Shown one piece after another: positions 47,999 to 59,007 of a stretch of DNA of 64,000 bases. The position numbers were made by a program, and so were the translations under genes. The stretch is from Wolfiporia cocos (taxonomy: Eukaryota > Basidiomycota > Agaricomycetes > Polyporales > Phaeolaceae): assembly GCA_029448655.1 (NCBI GenBank), contig JACCLO010000013.1:2108001-2172000 (forward strand), written 5' to 3'. How positions within the stretch are numbered: position 1 is the first letter of the stretch; each line of letters begins with the position of its first letter. The notes beneath the pieces were generated by a model. That model had not been told where the DNA came from. It ran no database searches and saw only the letters and a list, made by a program, of their open reading frames with translations.

Positions 47999-49482
47999 CT
48001 ATGACACCGAAGCGCCCCCCTCTCTCCGTTCCTGCGTACGCGCGGCGCCGGGGCTCTCCCGAGGTGGCCCACCAGCAAGCCCTAGCTTCTCGAGAGCTGC
48101 GCGCAGCGCGTCGAACACGGCCTGATGCGGCGCAGGCTCGATCGAGTCGACCGTGTGCAACTGGACGAGGCCCGTCAAGGGGGAAAAGTGGTACGTTGAG
48201 TTCCTGTGTAGTAGCATCAGTACCGGCTGGATGTGTATGGAACATGTATGGGGGCGAGATAAGGATGCTGATGTACTACAGGTGGGGGACAGAGCCGAGG
48301 GGGATTATGGGACGGAGACGCACACTTCCCATCCACCGCGTGCACCGCTTACGCGCGCGACACCCGAGACGGTAAGACCGAGGAAGAGACTCTTTTCGCG
48401 GATGCTGCGCTGCTTTCGCGCACTCTGCGTTTGTAGCGGTCCCGCGCCTTCGTCTAGTCCCGGTAGAGATGCGCTCGATCCTTTGCCTGGTTGGAATTTG
48501 CGCTCAGGTCCGTAGAGATTTCATGAAACACATACCAGACGATGGACGTGAGCCGTGAACACGCACACGCCGCAGCTCGACGTGTAAATCGGTGTAGAGT
48601 GCGTTAAGGGTGTGCCGTATGAAAGAGGAAGAAGCCATGTACAGCGAGATACCTGAGCTACTGCGTTGGCATTCCAAGCGCATGCATTGATCAATCGCAC
48701 GCACCATCGACATGCAGCGTGCGGGGGAACGGAGGTGGTAACTCTACAGGCGGTTCGTAAGCAAGCCGGATCGTCGGGCTGTATATGCTTTCGACGTCTG
48801 ATTTGCCATTGCCGTTTCCGCTTCCATTGCGGAGTTGCCCCTCCGGAGTCTTGAGGCTGGGGAGCTCGAGCGAGGATACAAGTCCCCGCTGAAAGAATTC
48901 CGGCAGAGTCTGTTGCAGTATGTATATGGCGCGGCCTGATAGCCATCACAGGAAGAGCGATCCGTCCCATAGCAAGCGTTCGGAGGATCACGAGTAGGAA
49001 TGCAAATGCGGGAGACAACCTGCAAGTAGTATCAGATCCTCATTGACATAGACGCCCCCTTACGTTCTTGACACTGGTGGCGACGTACCTGTGCGGATCT
49101 CCCACTCTTGGTCAGAGATTTCGTTGGGGTCCTGCGGGTCCAGCTGCGGCTCGATGCCCGGTTCCTTGCCCTCTTTGCCGCTGCTTGGGGCGATATGCGG
49201 CGCGCGGGCGTTGTGCGCAACAGCTGAGGACTCTATGGAGGGCAAAAGGTCGCCGGACCTCGGGTGCATGCGCACGTCGACATTGCTACCCGAGTAACCG
49301 TAGACAGTGGTGGGCGCTGGGCTCGACAGATGCAATGTAGAGCTTGACGGGGATGCTGAGGCGAGGGGTCGGGTGCGGCATTGCACAGGGGCGAGCACAC
49401 GCCTCGTCAGACGGTGGCGAGGCGGCACTTTTGGCCAGGGAACAAGAGGTGACTTGTACATGGAGGACACAGTCGAGAGCAA
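47999..49482 (-). CDS. Conserved fungal protein, probably mitochondrial (DUF2358-like?)
   Basis: A spliced gene of about five exons. The N-terminus (MLSTVSSMYKSPLVPWPKVP) is basic and hydroxylated, fitting a mitochondrial presequence. Then Pro/Ser-rich sequence, NEISDQEWEIRTG, RAIYILQQTLPEFFQRGLVS, then VEGLPLYMASSSFIRHTLNALYTD, HVELRRVRVHG, SLFLGLTVSGVARVSG and, across a phase-2 intron, STYHFSPLTGLVQLHTVDSI with EPAPHQAVFDALRAAL. The last part resembles an NTF2-like or DUF2358 alpha/beta domain, but I am not sure of the family and assign no function. Start at 49,482; an in-frame ATG seven codons downstream is an alternative. Confidence 0.6.
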
Positions 49483-49856
49483 GACGCGACCGCACGCGCT
49501 GACCCGGATCGTTAGCTGCCGAGTCTACGTCACCCCGATCTCAACTCGGCAGCACCTCCCGCGCACATCAAGTAGGCGTAGACGGCCTTCAAGACCACAT
49601 TAGATTCAACGCGTAACATTCACCAACAATGAAATGGTAAAGCCCGCAGAGCTATATACAAATAAATACCCTGATCCGCGCGAGGGTATACCAGCCAAAT
49701 CAGACCAACAAAAGCGAATGCAAAACAAGAAGGCGGAGAGCGACTGCACGCAGCGGCTGCACAGCATCAGGACTCGAGAGTGACGCGCCCGGCAAGTTCT
49801 CACGCAGCCTGTGCGATCCGGAGGCTGTGTCTTCGAGACGCAGAACGCGGGTGAAT

Positions 49857-50686
49857 TTAGAGCTCGTCGCACCACGGGAGATCGCCGTCGTCGCCGTCGT
49901 CGCCGTCGTCACCATCGTCGCCCGTCGCCGATGCGGTTGCAGAGGCGGAGGCAGAGACCACACTAGAAGTGGGCGCGGCGGTGAGCGTCGAGCTGAGCGC
50001 AGAGGCAGCGACGGTCGGCGGGATGGATGTCGCAACCGAGAACACAGATGATGCACCGCCGGATGCAGATGCAACGGGGACATCAACATCGCTGGCCATG
50101 CACAACACCTGTTGGACACCATGCGATCAGTAAAATTAACTACTTCTCCCGAGGTTTCACGGGAAGATGAGAACAAGACCGGGGCCCACCTCGCCGATGT
50201 ACATGTTGTCGCACGCGGCATCGAGCTGGGGGTTGTTCTGGTAGAGGACCGTGGTGTTGATGCCGTGCGCACTCGCGACGCTGTCGCAGTCGTCGCCGGC
50301 GGAGACGACGTAGGTCGTGTCACAGTCGGAGCCAACCCAGCCCAGGCAAATGGACTCGCCCGGGACAAGGTTCGTACACGCGGTGTTGATCTTGCCTGCG
50401 TTGACGACCGCGAGCTGGTAGCTATGCACCGCTGTCAGCTTGGCATGTGTGGAAGCGAGGAGGAGCAGAACAAGACGCACGTCGAGGCGTTGTTCGCGGC
50501 GGAGATGCGATCACAGTCGTCGCCCTCCTGGACGGTGTAGGTACGGGCGCATGTCTGTGCGTACGCAGCTGGAGACACGTTGGGGATCTAGGTGAATACG
50601 AGAGGACAGGCGGAGAACGCGGCAATCTCACACTGTGCCACCAGGGGGAGCGCGACGAGGGCAGCGACGACCGAGCTGGAGAACAT
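49857..50686 (-). CDS. Secreted protein with two LysM domains
   Basis: Four exons joined by short introns. The signal peptide (MFSSSVVAALVALPLVA) is encoded by the first exon, then NVSPAAYAQTCARTYTVQEGDDCDRISAANNAST. LysM 1 spans TYTVQEGDD to ACTNLVPGESICL and LysM 2 spans TYVVSAGDDCDSVASAHGIN to ACDNMYIGEVLCM; both have the Cys pattern of fungal LysM domains, which bind chitin oligomers. A Ser/Ala/Thr linker and an acidic tail with GDD repeated four times (49,878-49,925) end the protein. No membrane anchor is seen. Such proteins can shield hyphae from chitinases or bind released chitin; which applies here is not visible. Divergent from the IND1 gene, with 183 bp between the ATGs. Confidence 0.88.
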
Positions 50687-50869
50687 GGCTGAGAGGATCG
50701 TAGAGAGGGCGCCGCAGAAACGAGCGTGGGGCGAAGGAGAGACTGTCGAGCACGGTCGGGCTGGTCGTGGATACGGAGAGAGACAGAGATCACAACCATC
50801 CTTATGTTCGCCTCGGCAACCGCCGGCCGCCATATCTGGCAGCGTAGCGTTAGGCGCCCGGAGTGCAGC

Positions 50870-52092
50870 ATGTCGACCATCCGCCGCGCGTTCGCGACCT
50901 CCTCAGCCGTTCGCCATGACAATCCGCTTGTGCGCGTCCTACCGTCGCGCTCCCGCTTGCATGCGCTGACGCCGTCCAGGGGCTGCCTGCTCGCCGTCCG
51001 GCACCCCAGATCCCGCGCAGGGGCGGCCCGATCCAGAAACGGCCCCTGCCCTACGTCAGGAAGGTCCTCGCTGTCGCCAGTGGCAAGGGCGGCGTAGGGA
51101 AGAGCACCGTCGCAGGTCCGTCCTGCGTCCCCAGCAGGAACCGCACTCACACCGCCCAGTGAACCTGGCGCTCTCCCTCGCGATGCAGGCCCACGCAGCC
51201 ACCGGCGCGCCCGCCCGCGTCGGCATTCTCGACCTCGACATATTCGGGCCCTCCGTCCCGAAGCTCATGGGCCTCGATGCCGCGCCCGAGCCGCGCCTCA
51301 CACAGTGTCCGTCCGCCCGCGCTCTCCCCCGGTCCTGTCCCCACTGAATGCCGCACGCAGCGGGCGCGATCGTCCCCCTCACGAACCACGGCCTCCCGTG
51401 CATGTCGATGGGATTCCTCCTCCCGCGCGAGGCAAATGCGGACACGGCGGTTGTGTGGCGCGGGCTGATGGTCCAGAAGGCCGTGCAGCAGCTGCTGTTC
51501 GATATTGACTGGCGCGAGCCCCCGCAGGAGGGTGGCGCGGAGCTCGATGTGCTCGTGCTCGACTTACCGCCTGGAACAGGCGATGTTCCGCTCACCCTTG
51601 GCCAGCTTGTCAACGTGGATGGTACGCTTTGTCCCGTCGAGAGTATACACCATGACTTTACCTCGGGCGCAGGCGCTGTCATTGTCTCCACCCCGCAGGA
51701 TGTCGCGCTCTCCGATGTCCGCAAGGGCGTCACGATGTTTCAAAAGATCTCCGTCCCAGTGCGGCATCTTCGTTGCGTGCTGCCCTTGCTCTCGTACTCA
51801 CCTGTGTCAGATAACGGGCCTTCTCCTGAACCAGTCCCACTTCCTATGTCCCTCCTGCGCAACGCCACATCACCTCTTTGGTTCCCCCGAGCGGTTTCAC
51901 GCGACCGCCGCCAGTATGGGTGTACCGGTCCTCGGCGCACTCCCGCTCGTGCCCGCGGTTAGCGAGGCAAGCGACGGTGGTGCACCGTTTGTGCTTGCTG
52001 GGACATCCACCAATACTGAGAAGGCAGGAGTGGAGTGGCGGGAGACGATGGCGGCGGTAGCGAAGAGCGTGTGGCGCTTCCTCGGGCGCTGA
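50870..52092 (+). CDS. IND1: IND1/NUBPL-type Mrp/ParA P-loop protein (mitochondrial Fe-S assembly)
   Basis: A mitochondrial Mrp-family ATPase that delivers iron-sulfur clusters, in particular to respiratory complex I in fungi. The N-terminus ([18 protein letters not shown]) is a good presequence. After a short intron come [11 protein letters not shown] and [25 protein letters not shown] with the deviant P-loop, then [100 protein letters not shown] and, after a further intron, [16 protein letters not shown] with the conserved CxxC for the bridging cluster, then [25 protein letters not shown] and the end VWRFLGR. About six exons; the spliced frame is open. Confidence 0.92.
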
Positions 52093-52400
52093 GGTGCGGT
52101 TTCCGTCATTTGAACCGCATCACGATATATGCTAGCGAGCTGCAAGCTACAGTAACCCGCAAAGGTATTCGGGCAGACCCCTTGAGCTGTACTTTGCGGG
52201 CAACCCATAGAGCTTCGAGGTTGATTAAAGTACTATCATGTAGGTTACTGAATGTATGTATTGTCAACAAACTATTACTCCCATGAGGGGGCATTTCTGG
52301 TCACTAAGCTCTGAGACTAGGCAATACCTCTGCAAGTGCCCGAAGGGTATCTACCAAGTCGGTTGTCCTACATGCTCTGTGAGACAGAAAAAAATTACAT
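52093..52400. other. Transition from host genes to the repeat region
   Basis: No gene. It holds the 3' flank of IND1 and the start of AT-richer sequence that leads into transposon remnants. Confidence 0.4.
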
Positions 52401-52404
52401 ACTA

Positions 52405-52600
52405 GTAACTTGTGTACCCTCCCTTGACCATCTTCAGCCTACCTACATGCCTTGGCATACTCTGATAGAGTGACTGACTAAATTCAGTATCAATGCCATA
52501 CCATTCCTGCTGCACAACCTCCCACAAAGCTTCAACAGAACCTGGCTGTGGCACCCTTTCTCCCACCCATGCCTTCAAATTGACACAAAAGCTTACTTGA
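52405..52600 (-). pseudogene. C-terminal remnant of a Tc1/mariner-like (DDE_3) transposase
   Basis: On the minus strand the frame reads NLKAWVGERV, then SVEALWEVVQQEWYGID, SQSLYQSMPRHVGRLKMVKG and GYTSY-stop. This is the usual C-terminal end of basidiomycete Tc1/mariner-type transposases (helical LW..VQ..W.., SMPRR, KGG.T.Y). The catalytic DDE part is not found upstream (52,600-53,200), where only broken frames are seen. Confidence 0.7.
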
Positions 52601-53261
52601 TAGGTTGTTGAGGTGTCATGGTTTTTTAGGACCTGATGTTAGGCACATGCCATCCCCTGGGGTCAAACCCAGGGTACCAAGTTTGTAAGTCACCTGACCT
52701 GCTCTCCACACATATCTAAGAGAGCGGACTCAGGAACAAGCACCTTTACATAAGCTGAGCACTACCATCCACGACACAGCTAATTGTGTCAATGTAAATG
52801 AGATTTATGGGTAGATAATCAATAGGAACTGTTCATGTATATGCTCACTATCATTCCTATTGAGCCGTTTTTTAGAACTACTGTAGTACTTGAGTAATAA
52901 GCACCGAAAACTTTTGGTTCCTAGTATTTTTTCTACATGACTTGAGCAATCTGGCACATTTCAGATGCAGGCAACTGCAATATTTTGCCACTTACATAAT
53001 GGTACACATGGTACAGTTACTCGTTGAGATGCCATACATGTGATTTTATCTGCAGCCAGTTTGACAACCATGTGATTTATATTGTGGATTATGGTCGAAA
53101 TCTCTGAAGGTGAATACAATTTCTTATCACAGCAACAGGATGGGGAAACAATCTGCAAAGCAAAACACACGCATAAAAATCTGTTAAAAGCTAGAGCTTA
53201 TCTGCATGATGCACAAAATGGCCCACAGCTCCATGACCATGCTGGAGCAGTTCCTGGCTCC
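52601..53261. other. Degenerate, AT-rich sequence
   Basis: No supported gene. A minus-strand frame at 52,961-53,170 could be a further decayed piece of the same transposase, but nothing diagnostic is visible. Confidence 0.35.
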
Positions 53262-53755
53262 TGACACAGGTATACTCATCTGTATATCGGTGCACAAGAG
53301 AGAGCCTAGAGATGTCATACCAGAGGTCTTGTAGAGAGGGTAGATGTGGTGTGTATTGGTCATAAGGGGTTCACAACGTCCCTCAGAGGACAAGATGTAG
53401 TCGTTGGCCCAGACTAGCACGCATTAGATGAAGTAGATCTAGGGACACGCCCCAAGGTGAGATTGTTAAGTCTGAGGTATACACCTCAGACTGAGTAGAC
53501 TATATACATGCAGTCACAGCAGAGGCCAGTGGGCTTGCCCTAATGTATCGGGCCTGTGTGTAACTATCAGTGTGCATGTGATGAGATGACTAATCTACTT
53601 GTGTATGTAATCAGACCAAGGGGGGCACAATGTGTAACTGTTCGTCCACTATGTAATGACAGCATAAGGTCATGTGATGTAAGGCAGAAAGTACCTGAGT
53701 TCGAGCCCGGCTGGGTGCAGGCACCCGACACAAGACTGCACCTATATTGCCACAC
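53262..53755 (-). mobile_element. Solo LTR-like element H (eroded)
   Basis: Begins TGACACAGG on the plus strand and reads in the minus orientation: a TATA motif (CATGTATATAG on the minus strand), then a perfect stem-loop at 53,469-53,492, then AATCTCACC and GGGGC, the same block order as the other LTRs in this region. The right end is eroded and no target duplication could be found. Confidence 0.55.
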
Positions 53756-53859
53756 ACGCAAGAGGGGGCCTAGGACACAGTACCAGAGGTCTTGTGAAAT
53801 GGTAGACATGGTTGTCACGGTACCACCAGCAGTCCCAGACCAGCAGCTCCATGGGAGCA

Positions 53860-54235
53860 GGTGACACAGACCTATGTGTCTGTGTGACCGGCCCAGCCAG
53901 GAACCCCTAAGTCCTACGGTCGAGACGTCGACATGGCGCAAGGCGCTGCTTCAAGATCGCCAGGCGCCGCAGACTAGCAAGATGAGGAGCAAAGAGGTGC
54001 CGGGCAGACTAGCGCACACAGAGGGACGAGGTAAGGGGCCAAGCCCAGTTGTCCAGAATCTAAGAGATGAGGTGTAAGCCTCATCTCACTACCCTTATGT
54101 ACATGTGTGCGTATCTTGCCAGTAATGGCTGCCCTAAAGAGTGAGGCCTGTGTGGCGTATCTAAGGGAACGTGCCAGACTGTAATGCTTATGTAATACTT
54201 GACAGGGAGTGACTGTGATGTGAGCAAGCACGAGC
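53860..54235 (-). mobile_element. Solo LTR-like element I (eroded, limits uncertain)
   Basis: Minus-oriented. Contains the stem-loop GAGATGAGG..CCTCATCTC at 54,064-54,087 next to a weak TATA substitute (TTATGTACATG), followed on the minus strand by GATTCTGGACAACTGGGC. Recognised only by this shared architecture. Confidence 0.4.
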
Positions 54236-54412
54236 GCGCGCTGCCCCGTAGCGCTAATCTACTGGATCAGGTGAGCTGCTACGGTATGGGATAGACGCGG
54301 AGGTGGAGTAGGGGTACGGCGCGGACGCAGCTTGACTCGTCTGTGGGCAAGAACATACAGGGGGATGCTGTTAGAGCCTCTCCAGGCGTTTTGTGACAGC
54401 AGGTGTCCAACA

Positions 54413-54667
54413 CCACTTAGCCAAAAGGGCCACTATAACAGCTCAGCTGTTATAGGCAGGACACACTATATGTGTAGTTCATATTCCCACACTAGGCACT
54501 TACCCAAGGCGCCATAAGGTTATCACAAGACGTGCTGCAGACCCAATGCAACGTGCTTATGAGTGGCACAATAGCCACTCCCCCAAAAGGGTTACAATGA
54601 CAGCTCATGCTGCTATCAAGGGTCCAGCTATATCTGCAGTTCATATTCCCACGCTAGGCACCTATTA
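54413..54667 (+). repeat. Diverged tandem duplication of about 110 bp
   Basis: 54,413-54,503 and 54,556-54,667 share the order CCAAAAGGG, ACAGCTCA, a TATA..TGTAGTTCATATTCCCAC motif and CTAGGCAC. The copies differ by scattered substitutions. No coding content. Confidence 0.6.
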
Positions 54668-55513
54668 GACACTTTTCATGTAGGCAATGTATGCCAATGC
54701 CACGTACGGGTAATGTACCCTAGTTATTGCTCCGTAACATTTATGATATGTGCTTTCGCATAATCTGTGACAAAGGTATTTTTGGCTTTTCGGCCTTTAT
54801 GCATGGTTATGCCTTATGGTATGCTATGCCATGGTGACACCGGATCTACCGTGGGACTCACCAGGCCTGTATCCTTATGGGGAAGGCGACCGAGTGAGGG
54901 TATAATCCAGCGCAGCAGAGGTGAGGTTGTTATTCTACGGCGCAAGCCAAGAATAATAGAACTAAGGTTAAAGGATGTCAAGTCCCTACTTATATACATG
55001 TTTAGTGGGATGGCACGTGCTACTAGCTAGTACTACCATTCCGGGTTATGTGGCTTTGCCAATGGGTGAAGCGCTATCTTATCTATTGTTTAGGACTCTA
55101 TCTACAATGGCCATTGTGGGCCGGTAATGGCCGCACCAATAGTAGGAGAGGAATTATGTCTTATCTTTGTTGTTAACGTGGGTGCAGCCCAGGTATAAGG
55201 AAGGCCGATTGCCGGTACCTTGCGGTATAATGGTGATTGGTCGGTCTTCGTGTGATGACCAAGGCGAGACGCTGAGGTCGTTATGCCATTGGACGGAAGT
55301 ACCGTGGCATGTGTTAATGTACCGGACTGGAGGGTTACCGGGACATGTGTTGAACTGAGCCGTGAGGCGAGGTCCGGTGTTTGGGCAACGCTGTGATAGC
55401 AGAAGCCCAGAGGTTGGCAACACCGTGATGGTGGAAGCCGGGGATTGGTATGTACCGATCCTGTGGGAAGGCCGAGGAGGCCGATCCAATAGCACTATAG
55501 CCTTGTGGCTATG

Positions 55514-56059
55514 TAACACAAGTCGACATGCCTTGTGTGCCCGGTCCTCTAGACCCTATCCCCATACGCCAAGGGAGTCCTGTGAGGGAGTACCAAGGTG
55601 TACCGTCGTAACGTCGAGTGCAAGTCGTAGGCGCTAACCATAGACTAGGCAGACGAGAGGAGAGGTGAGGCAGATGGTGCACGCAGAGGTATAGCAACAA
55701 GGGGCCTTGGTGCCCAACGTTGAGATTATTAGTTCTGAGGTGTAGGCCTCAGAACGTCTAGACTATATACATGGGGTGTAGTAGTGCTAACTATCCTACC
55801 CTAAACAACATGGTCCGTGCAGCCTGTGATGGCGTAGCTAAGGGGCGTCGTCATGTATCTAAGTCAGGTGATGTAGTGACCTAGTGCTGACCAGGTGCTA
55901 GTCACTATGGTCATCTAATCTAATCTACTTACGAAGGCACTGGCTGGCGTGTAGCACTGGTACTGGCCCTAGAGAATGGGGTGCTCACAATGAGCCCGCT
56001 AAACCGCGTAAAAACCTGTAAAAATCAGGAGCGATGCCCAGACCTCTCGATCTGTGACA
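55514..56059 (-). mobile_element. Family D solo LTR, copy 1 (inside C-i)
   Basis: 546 bp flanked by CTATG at 55,509-55,513 and 56,060-56,064. On the minus strand it starts TGTCACAGATCG; the TATA box and the stem-loop at 55,732-55,755 are intact. Matches D2 after removal of the element nested in D2 (552 bp). Confidence 0.85.
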
Positions 56060-56248
56060 CTATGTTTGGCTGTGTTGCTATTATTATGCGAAGGCGTGGC
56101 GTGCCTGTGACATCATTGTGGTCTAGGACCTTATGACGTGGGTGGTCTAGCTCTTATGGGCGAGACCGGTGACGTAGCTGTGACGTTGCTATTGTCTAGA
56201 CGTATATGACGTATTGTGGATATCGGACCATGTGGTTACCGATGATAA

Positions 56249-57258
56249 TGACACAATACTGTCATAACGTACTTGGTAAGGTCTTGACTGTCCTATGGGT
56301 GTTGCTTAAGTCGTAAGGTGACCAGTCTTAGACAAGAGAGAGGAGTAGTGTCGCGGTCGCAGACAAGCACGCATGAGGGAGTAGAGAAGGACTAGCCCAA
56401 CATCGAGAATATCAAGTCTGAGGAGTACGCCTCAGACTATGCAGCCTTATATACATGAGGAGCGTCGCAGCACAGACATATGTAGCTACCCTAAAGTAGG
56501 TCCGTGCGTAGCTAAGGGGCGGCGCTAGTATCTAAGTGTCACAAATTATTCCACTAATAGTTTAGACTCCCTCGCTATAGGATGCACAGGCGGTGCTAGG
56601 CGTACGCCGCCCCTCTGCGCTGTAGCCACCTCCACATCGCGCCCAGATACTGTATGTCACCTGACTGCTTGGTTAGCGCTGTAGGGTAGCGTGCGCCTCA
56701 GGTACGGACACATGATGGTCACACTTAGATACATGGTAGCGTAACATCACGGTCACTCATAGTTACTGCGCACGGGCCAGTACTTTAGGGTAATCCGTTC
56801 CGCTCTCACACCATGTATATAACCTACGACAAGATGGGGCTTACTCCCCATCTTTAGGATTCTCGACAATGAGCTGACAAGCTCCTCTCTTGTTATACCT
56901 GCATGATCTGCTGGCCCGGGGCCCATATCTCCTCGTCCTTGTCTGTGAGGTATCTTCACTAAGTCGGCGTACACTAGGGAATGCAACACATTACCCATGT
57001 AGCCTCTGCGTTGACCGCTGGTGCGGTGCCTTATGGCCTCGACTGATGTCGTGTATGGATCCCCCTGAGCCCAGGGGTCGCACAGAGGAAAGTCTGTGTC
57101 ACTAAGGGGGCTGTGCACATGATAACCAAGGGGGGCGCTACTAAGGTAACTTAACCACTATACTACACAGCGTACAGGACACGTGACTACTAGACGTAAG
57201 TACGCGAGTTTGAGCCCTGGTGGGGGCATACCTAAATGACACAGAATAAACTGTGACA
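56249..57258 (-). repeat. TRIM 3' LTR (split by A1)
   Basis: 440 bp when A1 and one CTAAG copy are removed. Starts TGACACAATAC and ends CTGTGACA on the plus strand; stem-loop at 56,415-56,438. Confidence 0.85.
56537..57101 (+). mobile_element. Family A solo LTR, copy 1 (inside the TRIM 3' LTR)
   Basis: 565 bp, TGTCAC...TGTGTCA, flanked by the perfect duplication CTAAG (56,532-56,536 and 57,102-57,106). The empty site is preserved in the partner LTR at about 58,625 (TAGTATCTAAGGGGGCTG), which proves the insertion. TATA at about 56,815 and stem-loop at 56,833-56,852. Confidence 0.93.
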
Positions 57259-57624
57259 TTACCTCCTGTTCAGATTTCGTCGACCTCGACGAAGGGTTGA
57301 CTTTTTGTTGAGGGCCTTAGGGGTACGCTTCTGCGCTATCCAGTGAGTAGTGTCTGAAATGTTCTCTCTCACTATGTCGTGGCCCACATGGGGGGGTACC
57401 GGTCCTGTCGGTTTGTCGTCAAGGGGTCTGTTGTCGTCAAGGAGGGGGGGTCGTCTGTCGTCGTCCGTAAGGGTGACCTGCTGCAGTGGGGTTACGCTTT
57501 CGCGCTTCACATACCCACAAGGTCGGGTAGGGGAGTCCCTGCCGCCCAGGACAGTATGCCGTGTCAAACGTACCGTGTTGGTCCTGCTATCGCTCAACAG
57601 CGAGGGCGGGCTTTCATCTTCCAC
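57259..57624 (-). CDS. Small open frame in the TRIM internal region
   Basis: 121 codons in the sense orientation of the element, ATG at 57,624, ending right at the LTR junction. The product is polar (MEDESPPSLLSDSRTNTVRL...) with a very basic C-terminus (RRGRRNLNRR). It could be a Gag remnant or chance; no domain is recognised. Confidence 0.3.
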   Translation of the reverse strand: MEDESPPSLLSDSRTNTVRLTRHTVLGGRDSPTRPCGYVKRESVTPLQQVTLTDDDRRPPLLDDNRPLDDKPTGPVPPHVGHDIVRENISDTTHWIAQKRTPKALNKKSTLRRGRRNLNRR

Positions 57625-57764
57625 TCCTCTGCAGGTTCGGTGTCGGCAACGCTTATGATGGGGGCTCGTAAGGATACGGACCTCCTGTTCAGGGAGGCTG
57701 CCCCGCCGCGCTGCAGAACCTACTGAGTGGGAAACCCCAGGGGCCGCAAGGCCGGTGGGTAAAG

Positions 57765-58324
57765 TGTCACGGATGTATCCTGGGGGGTCACCGTACTTCC
57801 CTCGCTATAGGTTCCACATGCGGTGCTAGGCGTACGCCGCGTCTCTGGTCCTCAGCCACCTCCTCGGCATCTCTGAGTCTGTAGGTCACCTGGTCGTTAG
57901 GTTAGCACTGTAGGGTAGCACGCGCCTCAGGTACTTCACGTTATGGTCACACCTGTTACATGGTCACTAGTAGTTACATGTATCATGTGCTCTGTTAGAT
58001 AGTGTGCACAGGCCACGTCTTTAGGGCGGCCATTACTGGCCACTACCACCTGTATAAGTACGACGGATGTGGGCCTTACAGCCCCATCCTTGAGATTCTC
58101 GTCAATGCACCCTAGTGCCTTTCTCACTACTTCCCTGTGTGTTCTCTGGCCCGGGGCCCCTCTTAGTCTTACTTGACTGTGTGCTAGCCTCAGCATGTCG
58201 ACTTAGGAGTTCCCCTTGTGGGATACAGCCGACGTTCACCTCTGTTGGTGTTGGTACACCGCCCGGTCAGGCCTTTAGGGATTCCCCAGTAGCCTGGGTC
58301 CCACAGACGGGTGAGTCTGTGACA
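57765..58324 (+). mobile_element. Family A solo LTR, copy 2 (inside the TRIM internal region)
   Basis: 560 bp, TGTCAC...GTGACA, flanked by TAAAG at 57,760-57,764 and 58,325-58,329. Stem-loop at 58,065-58,089 followed by GAGATTCTCGTCA. Confidence 0.93.
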
Positions 58325-58343
58325 TAAAGTAGACTTGATATTA

Positions 58344-58783
58344 TGACACAATACTGTCATAACGTACTTGGTAAGGTCTTGACCATCCTCTGGGTGTTGC
58401 TTAAGTCGTAAGGTGACCAGTCTTAGACAAGAGAGAGGAGTAGTGTCGCGGTCGCAGACAAGCACGCATGAGGGAGTAGAGAGGGACTAGCCCAACATCG
58501 AGAATATCAAGTCTGAGGAGTGCGCCTCAGACTATGCAGCCTTATATACATGAGGAGCGTCGCAGCACAGACGTATGTAGCTACCCTAAAGTAGGTCCGT
58601 GCGTAGCTAAGGGGCGGCGGTAGTATCTAAGGGGGCTGTGCACATGATAACCAAGGGGGGCGCTACTAAGGTAACTTAACCACTATACTACGCAGCGTAC
58701 AGGACACGTGACTACTAGACGTAAGTACGCGAGTTTGAGCCCTGGTGGGGGCGTACCTAAATGACACAGAATAAACTGTGACA
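58344..58783 (-). repeat. TRIM 5' LTR (uninterrupted)
   Basis: 440 bp, about 98% identical to the split copy at 56,249-57,258. Stem-loop at 58,510-58,533. The right flank is GATAA. Confidence 0.9.
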
Positions 58784-59007
58784 GATAATGCGATGATATC
58801 ATTAGTCTTCTTACGTAGCGTTGTTATGGCTGGTCATGTGGTTGATAAGCCCAGTTAAGGACTTGTTGTTGTGGCAATGGGAGTTAACCCGTAGATAACT
58901 TGTAGTTAGACATATAAATCCCGGATAAATTGCTATAATCGTAGGAAAATGCTGTAAGCCCCAGATAAATCTGTGACACACGGAGGTTCCCAAGCCCCTG
59001 AAATCTG

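Larger units (their letters stand above)
56249..58783 (-). mobile_element. TRIM-like non-autonomous LTR retrotransposon with both LTRs (inside C-i)
   Basis: Two direct copies of a 440-bp LTR (56,249-57,258 interrupted by A1, and 58,344-58,783) flank a short internal region, and GATAA lies immediately outside on both sides (56,244-56,248; 58,784-58,788). After subtracting A1 and A2 with their target copies the element is about 1,400 bp: 440 + about 520 + 440. The LTRs differ at only about ten positions. In the minus orientation the 3' LTR is preceded by a purine-rich GAACAGGAGGTAA, a good polypurine tract. No reverse transcriptase is present, so it must have been mobilised by an autonomous element in trans. 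Confidence 0.85.
54835..58978 (-). mobile_element. Family C solo LTR, copy i, interrupted by D1 and by the TRIM element
   Basis: Outer ends TGACACCGG (plus strand left) and CTGTGACA (right), flanked by CATGG (54,830-54,834) and CACGG (58,979-58,983), a 5-bp duplication with one change. Removing D1 with one target copy (551 bp) and the TRIM with one target copy (2,540 bp) leaves 1,053 bp, against 1,051 bp for copy ii treated the same way. On the minus strand it starts TGTCACAGATTTATCTGG and has CATGTATATAAGTAGG as promoter. Confidence 0.85.

Noticed and set aside
56249..56270. Palindrome TATGACA..TGTCATA at the start of the TRIM LTRs as an independent element end
   Set aside because: It is part of both LTR copies; the GATAA duplication and the equal 440-bp lengths place the boundary at TGACAC.
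57110..57258. tRNA-like A-box and B-box motifs near the right ends of the TRIM LTRs, G and H (GTTTGAGCCC, GTTCGACTCC, GTTCGAGCCC)
   Set aside because: The B-box-like word lies on the plus strand and the A-box-like word (TAGTATAGTGG) on the minus strand, and the arms do not pair as a cloverleaf. No tRNA or tRNA-derived SINE is supported.
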